Of a stretch of DNA of 64,000 bases, positions 36,306-47,320 are shown one piece after another. The notes under the pieces are model-generated. The model saw only the letters and a program-made list of their open reading frames with translations, made no database searches and had not been told where the DNA came from. Position 1 is the first letter of the stretch. Every line of letters begins with the position of its first letter. The stretch is taken from positions 551,455,136 through 551,519,135 of the forward strand of contig NC_081413.1 in assembly GCF_030272615.1 (NCBI RefSeq). Direction: 5' to 3'. This DNA is from Cryptomeria japonica. Lineage: Eukaryota > Streptophyta > Pinopsida > Cupressales > Cupressaceae. Position numbers and translations under genes: made by a program.

Positions 36306-36620
36306 TTAGTGGATGACTTTTTTATCACATACCATCATCCTTATCAATTGTGCTCAACCAATTGAACTATAACCCTTTAGCTTGTCCTTTAATTTCATTT
36401 CTAAATACAACAAATACACCTATAAAAATATCCAATTCCACTTATTTATCTTTAACCTAAATTAATTGTTATTATGATTATTCATGTATATGCATCTTAT
36501 TAAATTTTTAAATTATAGACAAAACCCTAGGAATTGTTTATTTTCTCGTCAAAAATATGAAAACCTTAATAAAACGGATTTATGCGCCAGTGAAAATAAG
36601 AATTCAAGATTATGGTGTTC
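36306..36620. other. Upstream region of the eIF3d gene
   Basis: AT-rich sequence between element E and the eIF3d promoter. No repeat recognised. Confidence 0.5.
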
Positions 36621-36625
36621 AGACC

Positions 36626-36633
36626 TATTTAAA
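36626..36633 (+). promoter_or_regulatory. TATA-like box of eIF3d gene
   Basis: TATTTAAA, about 390 bp before the start codon and about 115 bp before the proposed 5'-UTR splice donor. It is the best TATA candidate in the region, but plant housekeeping genes often lack a TATA box, so this is tentative. Confidence 0.45.
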
Positions 36634-36746
36634 CCTGGCTTTCTTCTGTGGTTTTGTCTTTTTGAAGGCGGATTGACATTTTTACGGCTCCTTCTTTGAG
36701 TATTTGCTGATTTTTGAGGAGTGGAGAACTTTCAATCTTTCAGACG

Positions 36747-37014
36747 GTACATATTTTTTTCGCCTTCGATAAATTTTATGGTGCAAGGATTTTTTTTTTT
36801 TCATTTGTTTTTGGGTTTTACTCAGAACTGAAGATACATTCATTTTCCATTTTGGTTTATTGATCTAGGTTTTATATACTGGCTTAGGTTTTTACTGATT
36901 AGGTTTTCCTCATAGCTGAAGACCAATTGATTTTGTCATTTTTGTTTTGAATACTGGCTTAGGATTTGCTAAGGTGAAATAGATTAGATTAGCTTTTTAT
37001 TTCAACCGCTCCAG
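36747..37014 (+). other. Probable 5'-UTR intron of eIF3d
   Basis: A donor CAGACG|GTACAT and an acceptor CGCTCCAG|AT bracket 268 bp rich in T, with the acceptor two bases before the ATG. The interval contains an imperfect duplication around ATACTGGCTTAGG (about 36876 and 36951). A leader intron just before an intronless frame is common in plant housekeeping genes. Exact ends need cDNA. Confidence 0.6.
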
Positions 37015-37016
37015 AT

Positions 37017-38678
37017 ATGGTTGGAACAGTACAGCCACAGTTAAAAGTACCGATTGTTGTGGACAATCCAGATGGCTGGGGGCCTCCGGAAGGTCCTGCA
37101 TTTCTAGAAAATCAGCTGCAGAATGTGCCCTATGCACCTTTCTCCAAGGGCGAAAAGCTTGGGAGGGTGGCCGATTGGACAAGGAATTATAATGCTAGGC
37201 CTAATACAAGGGGTGGGCAGGAGTATTCAGTATTTGATTTTGCATTTGACGAGGCAGACGAAGAGTCATTTCGTCTGGTTGATGGAAAACCCCCTCCAAA
37301 GCCCAAGTTTGGCCCCAGGTGGAGGTTTCAGCAGCAGAGGCAACTCCCTCAGAGGAAAGATGAAGAAGTTGAGGCCAAAAAGAGGGAGGCAGAGAAGGAG
37401 CGGCAGCGACGAGATCGGTTTTACAACCAGAACAGGAATAACATGCAGCGCAGGGAAGCGGCGGTGTTCAAGAGCTCTGTGGATATCCAGCCTGAATGGA
37501 CCATGCTTGATCAGATCCCCTTCACTAGTTTCTCCAAATTGACCTACAGTGTTGGCGAGCCAGAGGATCTGGTGCTTTGCGGTGCTCTTGAAAACTATGA
37601 TAAGATGTATGATCGAGTCACACCAAAGAGTGAGAAGCGCCTGGAGCGTTTCAAAAACAGAAACTTCTTCAAGGTAACTACTACTGATGATCCTGTGATA
37701 AGGCGCCTTGCAAGTGAAGACAAGGCTGTTGTTTTTGCCACTGACACAATCCTGGCCACACTGATGTGTGCTCCTCGGTCAGTGTATTCATGGGATATTG
37801 TAGTCCAGAGGGTGGGCAACAAGCTTTTCTTTGACAAGAGGGATGGGTCTCAGTTGGATTTGCTCTCTGTAAATGAAACTTCCCAGGAACCTTTGCCAGA
37901 AGCAAAGGATGACATAAATTCTGCTCATTCCCTTAGTGTTGAGGCAGCATATATTAACCAGAACTTTTCACAGCAAGTTTTAGTTAGAGATGGCAATAAG
38001 GTGGAGTTTGAAGAACCCAATCCATTTGCCTCAGAGGGTGAGGAGGTTGCATCTGTTGCATATCGTTATAGGCGCTGGAAATTGGATGAAGATATATCAT
38101 TGGTTGCAAGGTGCGAGGTTCACAGTGTTATGGATTTAAGGGGCCAGACACAGTTTCTCACTTTGAATGCTCTGAATGAATTTGATCCTAAGTTTTCTGG
38201 AGTTGATTGGCGTCAGAAATTGGAAACCCAACGAGGTGCTGTTTTGGCAACTGAACTCAAGAACAATGGAAATAAGCTCGCAAAATGGACCGCTCAAGCC
38301 CTTCTTGGAAGTGCAGATGTTATGAAGCTGGGTTATGTGTCTAGGGTTCACCCTAGGGATCACTTCAACCATGTTATTTTAAGCATTCAGGGGTATAAGC
38401 CCAGAGAATTTGCTATGCAAATCAATTTGAACACTTCTAATATGTGGGGTATTGTTAAATCGATTGTTGATCTCTGCCTTAAGCTGAATGAAGGAAAATA
38501 TGTGTTCGTCAAAGATCCTTCAAAGCCTCAGTTGCGTATATATGAGGTTCCTAATGATGCATTCGAGAATGATTATGTGGAAGAACCTCTTCCTGAGGAA
38601 GAACAAGTACCTCCTCCAGCAGAGGAAGAAACTGCAGCTAAACTGAATGAAGAGAAGGATGCTGATGTAGATGTGTAG
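37017..38678 (+). CDS. TIF3D1: Eukaryotic translation initiation factor 3 subunit D
   Basis: A 553-residue protein that belongs to the cytosolic eIF3 complex, which binds the 40S ribosomal subunit; in other eukaryotes eIF3d also binds the mRNA cap for selected transcripts. The start has the conserved VPIVVDNPDGWGPP and PYAPFSKGEKLGRVADW (residues 11-54), then SVFDFAFDEADEESFRLVDG (71-90), a PPPKPKFGPRWRF block and a charged KKREAEKERQRRDRFY stretch (121-136). The conserved core includes PFTSFSKLTY, YSWDIVVQR, FDKRDGSQLDLLSVNET, YRYRRWKLDEDISLVARCEV and KWTAQALLGSADVMKLGYVS. The tail is acidic. Length is close to plant family members (about 550-590). The frame is open throughout with no intron, and the ATG follows the proposed acceptor by two bases. 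The only clearly intact host gene in the window. Confidence 0.97.
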   Translation: MVGTVQPQLKVPIVVDNPDGWGPPEGPAFLENQLQNVPYAPFSKGEKLGRVADWTRNYNARPNTRGGQEYSVFDFAFDEADEESFRLVDGKPPPKPKFGPRWRFQQQRQLPQRKDEEVEAKKREAEKERQRRDRFYNQNRNNMQRREAAVFKSSVDIQPEWTMLDQIPFTSFSKLTYSVGEPEDLVLCGALENYDKMYDRVTPKSEKRLERFKNRNFFKVTTTDDPVIRRLASEDKAVVFATDTILATLMCAPRSVYSWDIVVQRVGNKLFFDKRDGSQLDLLSVNETSQEPLPEAKDDINSAHSLSVEAAYINQNFSQQVLVRDGNKVEFEEPNPFASEGEEVASVAYRYRRWKLDEDISLVARCEVHSVMDLRGQTQFLTLNALNEFDPKFSGVDWRQKLETQRGAVLATELKNNGNKLAKWTAQALLGSADVMKLGYVSRVHPRDHFNHVILSIQGYKPREFAMQINLNTSNMWGIVKSIVDLCLKLNEGKYVFVKDPSKPQLRIYEVPNDAFENDYVEEPLPEEEQVPPPAEEETAAKLNEEKDADVDV

Positions 38679-38850
38679 GAGTGGAAACAGGCATTGGAGA
38701 TATTTCTCTTTAGACTTTATCGCAGATTTAGTTTTGTAATACTTGCTTTCATTTGGATGAGCACAAGGTAGAGTTTAACTGCTTAATTGTATCATCTTTT
38801 TGCGAGTGATTATTCTAAATGCATTGAAATGAAAATGCAAGCCTAAACAG
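38679..38850 (+). terminator. Likely 3' UTR and poly(A) region of eIF3d
   Basis: After the TAG the sequence is T-rich with TTTTGTAATACTTG and TTAATTGTATCATC, which resemble plant far-upstream elements, and AATGAAAATG near 38828 as a possible near-upstream signal. The exact cleavage site cannot be fixed from sequence. Confidence 0.45.
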
Positions 38851-39573
38851 TTAGCCTTATAAACCTTTAATTTGCTGTGAAACTTATGCGATCAATTTAT
38901 TGGATGCTTTCTAGATGAAAAGGATTGGATTGCTATAATATCGTTATTGCAAATGTTCTTTTCTGTTATGAAAACTTTATTATATGGGTAACTGTTTCGG
39001 CTTGTATGCATAACTGCTGTCCAAATTTCTGTGTTACACAATTAAATTTTCTAGGATAGAGTGCATGATTCCTCTTGGGTCATGAAGAAGTTTTAAAGAA
39101 AGTCTGTGTTTCCCTGGAGCTTTTATACTTGCTAGTCATTTCAATGCATCGTGAAGAAGTTGAAACTTGATTGCAAATGATTTCCACCTCCTTGTCTTAC
39201 AAAAAAGCATAGAAGCAGTGAATATTTTAGGCTTGTGATAATATTGATATTTACACCAAAGGCTTTCCTTTGGTAAGAAAGGGCTTCTGAAGTTACAGCT
39301 ACAGTATCAAATCTATGGATTATTAGACTCGTTAGATGTTGCAAGACTATGACTTTAATTCTGGCCATTGCTATGTTCATGCCAACCAGCATTGTCATAC
39401 AAAAAGGTGAATATGATTTATGACAACTTTTGAGTATTCCTGCAAATTATGAATGTATGAGATACTTTTTCTCAGAGGCAGTGCTTCCACACAGTTTTCT
39501 TGCCTGCCATTAAATCTGTGTGGCCCTTATTACACAGCAGAGTATATTGTGTCTGGATTGTAGGGTGATTATG
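38851..39573. other. Spacer, no gene seen
   Basis: AT-rich non-coding DNA downstream of eIF3d. No recognised repeat. Confidence 0.5.
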
Positions 39574-39925
39574 CCTTTAAAGAAGGGTAGAGATTTTGCG
39601 AAGGCCAAATCCACAAAATATGCTAGGATAGCTTCAAGGGTGAGTTTCAGTTTAACCAAAATGCAAAATACATCTGTGCCTAAGTTGCCGATTTGGGTAC
39701 AGATATGGGATACGGGTTTGGGTACGGCAATTTTTTTTTTCCTTGGATATGGATACAATTTTATCTTTTACTTGGGCGTGGCAGGCGAGTAATAATCCCA
39801 TTGACTTGCTGCCAAAACTTGCTGAGTTTTCGGCGATTACTCAGCAAGTCTGTTTAATAGAGGCCTAAACACATCAAAAAACTATCAATTTTGTTTTTCA
39901 AGTCAGTCTCATTCTCTTCATCAGA

Positions 39926-39953
<28 letters not shown>
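39574..39953 (+). repeat. Low-complexity GGGTACGG stretch and (TA)n
   Basis: A degenerate run of TTGGGTACAGATATGGGATA then CGGGTTTGGGTACGG (39690-39728) sits in an open frame that I do not trust, because it is low complexity. GGCGAGTAA and GAGTTTTCGGCGA motifs follow; related GGCGAGTTTTTG and GGCGAGTAG words recur at 41620-41646. A pure (TA)n lies at 39926-39953. Confidence 0.45.
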
Positions 39954-39960
<7 letters not shown>

Positions 39961-40140
39961 AACATTTAAGTTTCCTTTCTTATACTTTAAGATACTTTAA
40001 GTTATATTTCATGTACATATTGGCAGGATGTTTGAGAGTGGTTTCGGATCTCTAGGAGTTATAATGCAAATTCTAGGTTTTAGAAGATCTTTTAGATTTT
40101 CAGATTTAGTCAAATTTCAGTAATCGGTAGACTCCTATCA

Positions 40141-40143
40141 ACA

Positions 40144-40190
<47 letters not shown>
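40141..40190 (+). repeat. (TC)n(AC)n compound microsatellite
   Basis: About 14 TC units followed by about 9 AC units. Confidence 0.95.
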
Positions 40191-40229
40191 TTTATCTGCC
40201 CCAAATTTTAGACCTATCTATCTCCCTAT

Positions 40230-40920
40230 TGTTAATTTTAACACTTTCAGATTAATGTAAACTCAGAAAATCAGAATTTAGTTGCTAACTAAATTGATTA
40301 GATGAAAGATTTATAGTTTTCCAGATTTAGAAATAACAAAGAAATGAACAAAATAAGAACAAGACACAGTTACCCTGGGAAAACCTCCTAGGAGGAAAAA
40401 CCCAGCCAGAAAAGATCCTCAGATTTGATTATGGATTGTATTCATATGAAGATTACAACACTTATCTCAAGTACTTGAAGATGATTGCACTTAGGGCTGA
40501 TAATGTCTTCTACAAGACTGCACTTTCACAAGCATCAAGTTGTCAAGTCTGCCCACTTTAACACTTCCAACAGCAATCAGGTCCAAACCCTAGGTCTGCA
40601 TTATATTGCATTTGAAGTCTTCACTTTGCTGGACTGCAACCTTAGCACCTCAGTTCGCTCTCCTTATGAATGGATTTTGCACCTTTAATGACAGATGTAC
40701 TTCGCTGTAATGGCAGATGTAATTCGCTGTAATATTGCTTCTTCAAATTCGCGTTAGGCAGATATATGTATTTCGCATGGAATAAAAATGATTGAGTGAA
40801 TGATAATGTGAAGTTGATATTTATTTATATGGGGAGCAATATCTTTAGTCATGTCGGCTTGCTTTATAAATTAATGACCTTTAATTTCTTTAACCGAAAT
40901 GCCTTATAAGATAGGGTTGG
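40230..40920 (-). mobile_element. Probable solo copia LTR remnant
   Basis: On the minus strand a TATA-like CCATATAAATAAA (near 40835) precedes a copia R-U5 signature, CTGGGTTTTTCCTCC and GGAGGTTTTCCCAGGG (40375-40405). The layout matches the solo LTR at 25395-26103. The tentative ends are a TG start at 40230 on the plus strand and 40920, with the hexamer CCCTAT on both sides. The distal end lacks the expected TG on the minus strand, so the limits are uncertain. Confidence 0.55.
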
Positions 40921-41039
40921 CCCTATACATGTTAGCGTGTTAACTTGCATGTGGCGTGGAGTTGTAGCGTGGGGTGTTTATGAGATGCCGTGAGGTATAG
41001 GGCCCAACCCTTCACGTTGGAGAAGGGGCTGGCCCCTTG

Positions 41040-41078
41040 GGCGGATTCCAATGTTGCCCAAGGCAATTGGAATCCGCC
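41040..41078. repeat. Perfect 13-bp inverted repeat
   Basis: GGCGGATTCCAAT (41040-41052) and ATTGGAATCCGCC (41066-41078) with a 13-base spacer. The spacer itself has a GCCCAAGGC core. It could form a strong hairpin. The GC content is well above that of its surroundings. Confidence 0.85.
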
Positions 41079-42256
41079 ATCCCTAATTACAATCAACACC
41101 TATCACTCTTCCTCTATCCCCTCTCTCTACCACTCTCTATCTCACTCTCTCTTCTCTCCCTCAAGATCTAGACCTATCTCTCCACCCCTCACTCTCTCAC
41201 CCTCAGACCCCTGAGAGGGGTGCTACCCTCAACCTCATTTTGGGGAGGTGGAGGAGCCACATCGGACTCCTAGGACTAGACCCTCTAGTTCTATCTCTTC
41301 CCTGGTTTTCACTAAGCTGGGAAGAGGAAGATGTAAAATGTTTTGATATAATATTTACTTTTAGTTTTACAAAAACAATTTGCTATTTCATTTTGTTTTA
41401 GTTTGTCAACCATCAACATTCCAAAAGAGGATGCCATTTTTTACCAATTTGCATTTAAATCAATCAAATATATCTAGACTCAGCTTGTTTATTTTGTGTA
41501 CTCATTTATTGACTCATTGGATGCATCTCCTCATTGATTTTTTTAAAAAAAATGCATTTTTAATCAAATTTGAGCAATTTTTTAAGTTGCTGAGTTTTTT
41601 GCCAAGTTTTTTTCGGGCCTTGGCGAGTTTTTGTTTTTGGCGAGTAGTTCAACTATGTGCGCGTGTGTATAACATCAAAATCTATAAGAAGAGTGATACT
41701 CGTTAACCCATAATTGCCAATAAATAATTTTTTTAAATATTTCATAATATCATATTCATAATTTGCAAAAATGATTATATTCAAGTCTCCAAATGTCATT
41801 ACACAATGAAACTGCAAATTACAATCCATATTTATCTTGATTAGAATCATGAAGGTCAACATTTGATTCAACTTCTTTTGAACCACAATCCATTAGATTG
41901 CCACTCCCTCTAGCTATGTCTATGTCAAGTGCAAGAGTTGCCTCATCCATAGAGACTTGGGCAAGTTGTGCAACTGTAGCATCTAAATCAACAACCTTCA
42001 AAACCAGCTAGGAGAAGAAAAATGGTGAGAATGCAAGTTTTGTGTTGAAAAATGAGGTGAAATGACAAAAAGAAGGAAAGGTAGGGCAAAATTAGGTTTT
42101 GTGGGCATTTTTAATTTTTAAATGTTTTTTTTTGACTTGTGGTGCCCTTTTTTGGATGCCCAAAGCACCAGAAACGCCCAGGTTTGCCCAAGGTTCAGCT
42201 TGGGTGCTGGGTTCGAACCCAGGGCCAAACCTGGATTGAACCCAAACCCACAATTC
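41079..42256. other. Spacer with unexplained GC-rich pieces, no gene seen
   Basis: Pyrimidine-rich stretch at 41095-41215, T/A-rich stretch at 41340-41600, and a GC-richer block at 42140-42240 with repeated GCCCA and GGGTTCGAACCCAGGG words, the last a palindrome. A 60-codon minus-strand frame near 41819-42001 has plausible composition but no motif I know. Confidence 0.4.
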
Positions 42257-42880
42257 CGGTAACTATTAGATCATCTGTGGTGTGGAATTCAAGGTACTAC
42301 CCCAAGCCAAGTGGGGGTAGTACCATTCTTTTGCTGATGTATGCTCTATTTTTAGTTCCTAGCCTGTTGATGTCTGTAAGTTTAATGTAATCTGTGCCAG
42401 AGAATGTAGGGCCATCCGGTCACCGTTATTATAATCGGAAATGACCTTATTGGCAAGGTCCAAGCTACTAAATCCCTCATACTGGACTATAAGATCCATT
42501 CTGAAAACAAGTCGCTATATAATACTTCTCCCTGCTTTACATATTGCCCGTGTGGTTTGGTGTTTGAGGATCTGCTTGCGTGGGGGGACTGAATGAAATT
42601 GTAAAAACAAATGCCCGTAAGGCCAATTGACGAGAGTAATGGATTCAATGGACACCCTGTGGAGAAGTCTATAAGGTCCATGGTGAATATTGTGTTTACA
42701 CTTGGGAAGAGTGAACTTGAGAGTGAGTTTATTAAACATTCAATCAGAAAGAACATGGTGCAGCCCAAGGGACACAGATCTGTGGCTGGAGTCGGGGCTT
42801 CAATCTGCAATGCATGCCATTGGCAAGAGTAGAGAAACTAAGGCCGTCCAAGCAAAGCATTAATTTATTCCAATGAAGTC
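42257..42880 (+). pseudogene. PSAT: Phosphoserine aminotransferase retrocopy (C-terminal part)
   Basis: PSAT makes phosphoserine from phosphohydroxypyruvate with PLP in the plastid serine pathway. Here colinear fragments in shifting frames match its C-terminal half: CGVEFKVLP (enzyme HGVEFKDYP), ADVCSIFSS and PVDVCKFNVICA (ADMSSDFLS, PVDVSKFNVIYA), [82 protein letters not shown] and [16 protein letters not shown], then MPLARVEKL in another frame. No intron interrupts the match. I count at least three frame changes and three stops. The 5' half is absent. A processed or truncated duplicated copy, not functional; the parent gene is not in the window. Confidence 0.88.
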
Positions 42881-43400
42881 TGTTGATCTCTCTTGATGCT
42901 TTTGAGAAGTCTAATAAATTTTATTTCTTGACTAGCTACAAGGCTAGATATTGATCTGCTCTTATATAGATTTTCTATGGTGAGTTTTCATTCGAGTAAA
43001 TTGCAGTTCTTTTTTTATGATCCATGCCATTGAAATTGGTTATAGCTATAATTATAATTCTTGTCACCTTTTGAATGATTTTCATCAGAAAATACTTGTT
43101 GATCAGCGTGATTTGGACAGTTTCGAATGAGAATTATTAAAAAGAGTATAATCGAAGTATCTTCATTGAGTTTTTTTGTAATGTGTTATGTGGATTTTCA
43201 ACAGATGCATCTGAGAATTGTAGTAGAGTTTGCAAATCAAGTCTTTTGAAAATTATTTTGATTCATCAGTCATTTTTATGAATCAAATGTGTTCTTAGCC
43301 TGTCTTCTCCTTTTACTTATTTTCTTATTTTGATGTTATAATATTTTTCATTTTTGCCATTTGATCAATTGGGAACACTGAACATGATAAGTCATAGGGT
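42881..43400 (+). other. Downstream of PSAT copy, possible former 3' UTR
   Basis: T-rich non-coding sequence. The first part has an AATAAA-like signal (42913) and could be the 3' UTR carried with the PSAT retrocopy. I see no clear A tail. Confidence 0.35.
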
Positions 43401-43592
43401 ATCACTTTCGCTTCAGGTGACAATTGGTAGGTTATGCCCTGCATTTCCAGATACAGTTTGAGTTCCTCCCCTTATGTACTTCTTGAAGGGATTCATATCA
43501 CTTGTGCATCAGGTGAAAATTGGTAGGTTATGTGCTGCATTTCTAGATACAGTTTAATCTCTTCCCCTTTTGTATTTCTATAAGGGATTCAT
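43401..43592 (+). repeat. Tandem duplication of a 96-bp unit
   Basis: 43401-43496 and 43497-43592. Shared text: AATTGGTAGGTTATG, GATACAGTTT, TTCCCCTT and AAGGGATTCATATCA. About 85 percent identical by eye. Non-coding. Confidence 0.88.
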
Positions 43593-45553
43593 ATCAGAGA
43601 TTCACTTATCTATTTCTACTACATGGCCAAAAGCTATGGAAAATGGAAGATATCTAAGGGTGGATGCTGACCATGAGAGAAAACTAACCTTAGTTGATTC
43701 CATTTTATGGATTTAAAATATTGTTTCAGCTTAATTATGAATGGCACGTTGAATATAGAGTGCAAAAGCACCTGATGCCAGCCGCTGTTAGCATTTTATG
43801 CAACTGATAATTAAGCTTTCTTCTTTTGAATGAAAAGTGTTTTGTAAGACACTAGGATCTGACTAGAACAATCATTCTTTTCCACATCATGATTCTTTAT
43901 CAACATAAATACTGAAGATAAATGAGGTGAATTATGCTTGCTTACAAGGAAGAAACATATAAAGCATAATCTTTTTCTTTCAACTTACCTTACATTGTCG
44001 TTGCCCGAACAGTGTTTTTCAACTTATTTTCATTACGATTTTGAACTAGGGTAAGGACTAGAGCTGTATGTTAGTTGGGTAGGCAACTGGATGAAGACAA
44101 TCACTAGACTAAACATCAGGTCAAGCAGCCAAAATAGGTATCAATGCTGTGTGAATATCTGGTCATCAACTAATTAGGGAATGGTCTCAAGTATGATGAG
44201 AAAGTGCATTGTCACGTTATATATATATATATATGAAATAGAATAGGTCCACAGGAGTCAGGACTATGTTAAATCTCCATACCATATTAGATTTTCAATT
44301 TGAAATCTCTGTATTTTCAATCCAGTTTGATCTTTTCGTGTGGATTCAGATCGCAAATTATATCAATTTTAAGTCTTTCAACTGACATTGACCTGCTTGT
44401 TATGTATAGCTTATACGATAGAATCGTGTCAAAGCTGACAAACAAAAGTCTCAATGTGAGATGCCAAGTATACATTCAGAAGATAAACTTGGACAGTCTC
44501 AAAATACAATTTACGTTGGTAAGCAAGCCAGAACATTTTTTTGCGTTAGAGTTTATTACTTATCTTATGGTCTGCAAGGTTGTAACTGAAGGTTTGAGGA
44601 CTTCAAAGGAGTCGTAAATTAGGCAAGTCATAAGATCCACGCATAAAAGAGAAACATTTACTCAAGTCTACACGTAGAATTCAAATGTATATGTAACTGT
44701 TAAGATTCCATGCTAGGGCTTGAAAAGTATTTCATTGATTTTGGCTGTCCTAAACTTTTTCACAGAACGGAACAAATTTTTGCTCGCATCAAATTAATGT
44801 CCACTCTACCATGCTTGTTCCCATGTTCTTATCTGCAACAATTGTCGGACTGGTATCTATCTGCATTAAAATAGCTGTATGAGATTGATGGCTGAAAAAA
44901 GTACTTTCTTTTAGGTTGCTAGGCTGTTTGCAGGTGATAGAGAATTTTCATGATGGTAATTTTTTATTTGGGAATCTTGCGTTGACATTGCTTATTAGTA
45001 ATTCTCGTCAATTGACTGGAATTTGAGTGGAACCCTTTTCTGACAGGGATTTGTGTGTTTGTTGACAGAGATTTGAGTTTTCTTGATTAATGCAATATCT
45101 TCCATCTTCAAATGCAATTGGAAAAATTAAGAGGATTTATTTTTATTTTTTATTTTTTAATCTTAAATGAAATTTAATGACATTATTGGGTTCTCATGAA
45201 TTAAATGTAAGGTTTCCATTTTATAAAAATCTTAAAATAATTCAATTCATTTGATCAAGATTGTTTCACTTAAGGTAAATAAGTCTTTGTTTGAATAAAA
45301 TTTATTCTTTTTTACCTTAACTCGTCTTTAAACTAGAGAAAACAAAAAAGTGTACATGTGGCAAAAGAAAGTAGGACTCAACATGTCCCCCCCAAGTATT
45401 GCTTTGGTCACATAAGTATGATCAAGATCCAATCCATAGGAGAGGAAAAAAGAGATGAATCCCCCCAACAAGAAAGTAGCTCCTGTAGAATATCAAAGAT
45501 GATCCAAATTTGGCAAACAATGTTCCTCTCCTCAAAAAGAAATAAATCCTATG
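43593..45553. other. Spacer, no gene seen
   Basis: AT-rich. (AT)n at about 44218-44234. One plus-strand frame at 44300-44617 (105 codons) has no recognisable motif. Nothing else supported. Confidence 0.5.
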
Positions 45554-45773
45554 GAGATGTAGAGAAACTCCCTCAAAAGATATCAGAGAAAATGTCTCAT
45601 GATGCATGCCTTAAAAAACTGCTCAAATGTCCACATTTATTAATCAAAAGATGTCATGTATTAGAGATGTAGAGAAACTCCCTCAAAAGATATCAGAGAA
45701 AAGGTCTCATGATGCATGCCTTAAAAAACTGCTCAAATGTCCACATTTATTAATTAGAAGATGTCATGTATTA
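45554..45773 (+). repeat. Tandem duplication of a 110-bp unit
   Basis: 45554-45663 and 45664-45773 differ at only about four positions. The unit contains GAGAAACTCCCTCAAAAGAT and GATGCATGCCTTAAAAAACT. A recent duplication judging by identity. It lies at the degraded 3' side of the copia relic. Confidence 0.92.
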
Positions 45774-47320
45774 GATGAAGCAAATCCAAATGACTACAAA
45801 GATCCATGTAGAATAACCTTCAAAGGCAATGATAATGTGATAACAAGTGTGTTATAGCTATCATCAAAGAGGTAGTGAATGTATTCAATCATGTCCCCAA
45901 TATTTGCAAAGCATGACTCAACAAATAACTTTGCATTATCTAGCAAGAAGTCACCCACAAAGTTGAAAGTGAAAGACAAGTAACATCTTGCTAAATTGTT
46001 GATCTTTGAAGATGTAGGAGGTTTAGCCAAAGTCCATGAACCAAGGTGAATGGAAGTATACGTAGGTTCAAGTGACCAAACTTCTCCTTAGTTATCTTAT
46101 CCACTGTAGATGTATAAGTGTAAATCAGTCAATGGTACTACAAGATCATCTAGAGAAAAATATGAGAAAAATATATATAATCGAGATGCATGATCAACTA
46201 TCCCAATTGCAATAATCTTATTATGATCAACTATCCAATTGCAATAATCTCTCCTCTCCAAATCTCTATAAACACTAAATTAGGTGTGAACTCAATTGTC
46301 TTCACTACCCCAGTATGTGTCATCTAGTAGATGGAAAGGATATTGGTAGATAGTGAAGGAACACAAAGTATATCATGGAATGCGTCATCATCAATATCAA
46401 TAGATCCTTTCCCACAAACACTCATATAAGTGGTGTTCCCCATCTTTTTGTGTGGTGAAGTGCAAGGCTCAAATGTTGAAAACATTCCTTGAGAGGAAGC
46501 CATTGAATGTGAGGCTCCTAAATCAAGTAGCCATTGTCTTGATTGAAAGCTGGTGGATGTAAAGAGTGTATGACCTTTCATCTTGTCTACTCTACTTTCT
46601 ATGCCACTTTACCATGATTGTGTAGGTGACGTAAAAGAAAAGGATGCATCAACTAACATAGATGAAGACAACTCAATATTATTATACTATAAAGGGTGTT
46701 TCAGCTCATCAATCTATTTTGCATAATAGTAATGCTCATCATGTCCAGAGTTTTTATAGTATGCAGATTTCAACCTCTCCTTCTTACTTGATTCACCCTT
46801 ACAAGAGGGAAATGACTCAGAGATATCCTATGAATTTGATTTATTTGCTTGTTCATTATTATTGGAATCCTTGTGTTTTTCTATTTGAAGCCTTTTGATC
46901 TTTGGTGTCTTGTGATGCAATAAGATCTTGTGGTTTGGAAGACTTCAATGTACCCATCTGTACCAACTTTGCTTGTTCCACGGTGAGTGATGTAGCAAAA
47001 TCATCAAGTGAAGGCATATGAAATGTGGTACCCAGTGCATCTCTAGTAGCATAGCAGGTAGAAACAAACATTGAATGATTATGACCAAGCTTGATAAGGA
47101 CGAAAAGAATCAACTGAGAGTCTTGTTTCTTAATACAACACCATAAAAAGAAGTCTTGGATGCTTTCAAAATCTATAGTATTCAAACCAATAAGTTCATT
47201 TTCCAATTGAAAGCCTCTCAATGTATCTGCTTCCCAAACAAAACTCCATACCATATTGGAATTGATTATTGAGCTCCACAAATTAGAGAAATAACTTGCA
47301 ACCAAAACTCCTATCATGAT
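45774..47320 (-). mobile_element. Copia relic F (gag and protease part)
   Basis: On the minus strand, gag-like text (47317-46859, including LDDFATSLTVEQAKLVQMG) is followed by a knuckle-like region near 46670-46750 with a GHDEHYYYAK block, then WLLDLGASHSMASSQGMFS (46530-46480), the copia protease motif, and DILCVPSLSTNILSI. No integrase, RT or LTR is recognised nearby. A 5'-end fragment of a copia element, broken. Confidence 0.75.

Noticed and set aside
37595-38372. Minus-strand frames under eIF3d
   Set aside because: Antisense shadows of the eIF3d coding sequence.
39520-39792. 90-codon plus-strand frame starting near 39520
   Set aside because: Its C-terminal half is a low-complexity GGGTACGG run and a T tract; no motif.
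41819-42001. Minus-strand 60-codon frame with plausible composition
   Set aside because: Too short and without a recognised motif; mentioned only as part of the spacer.
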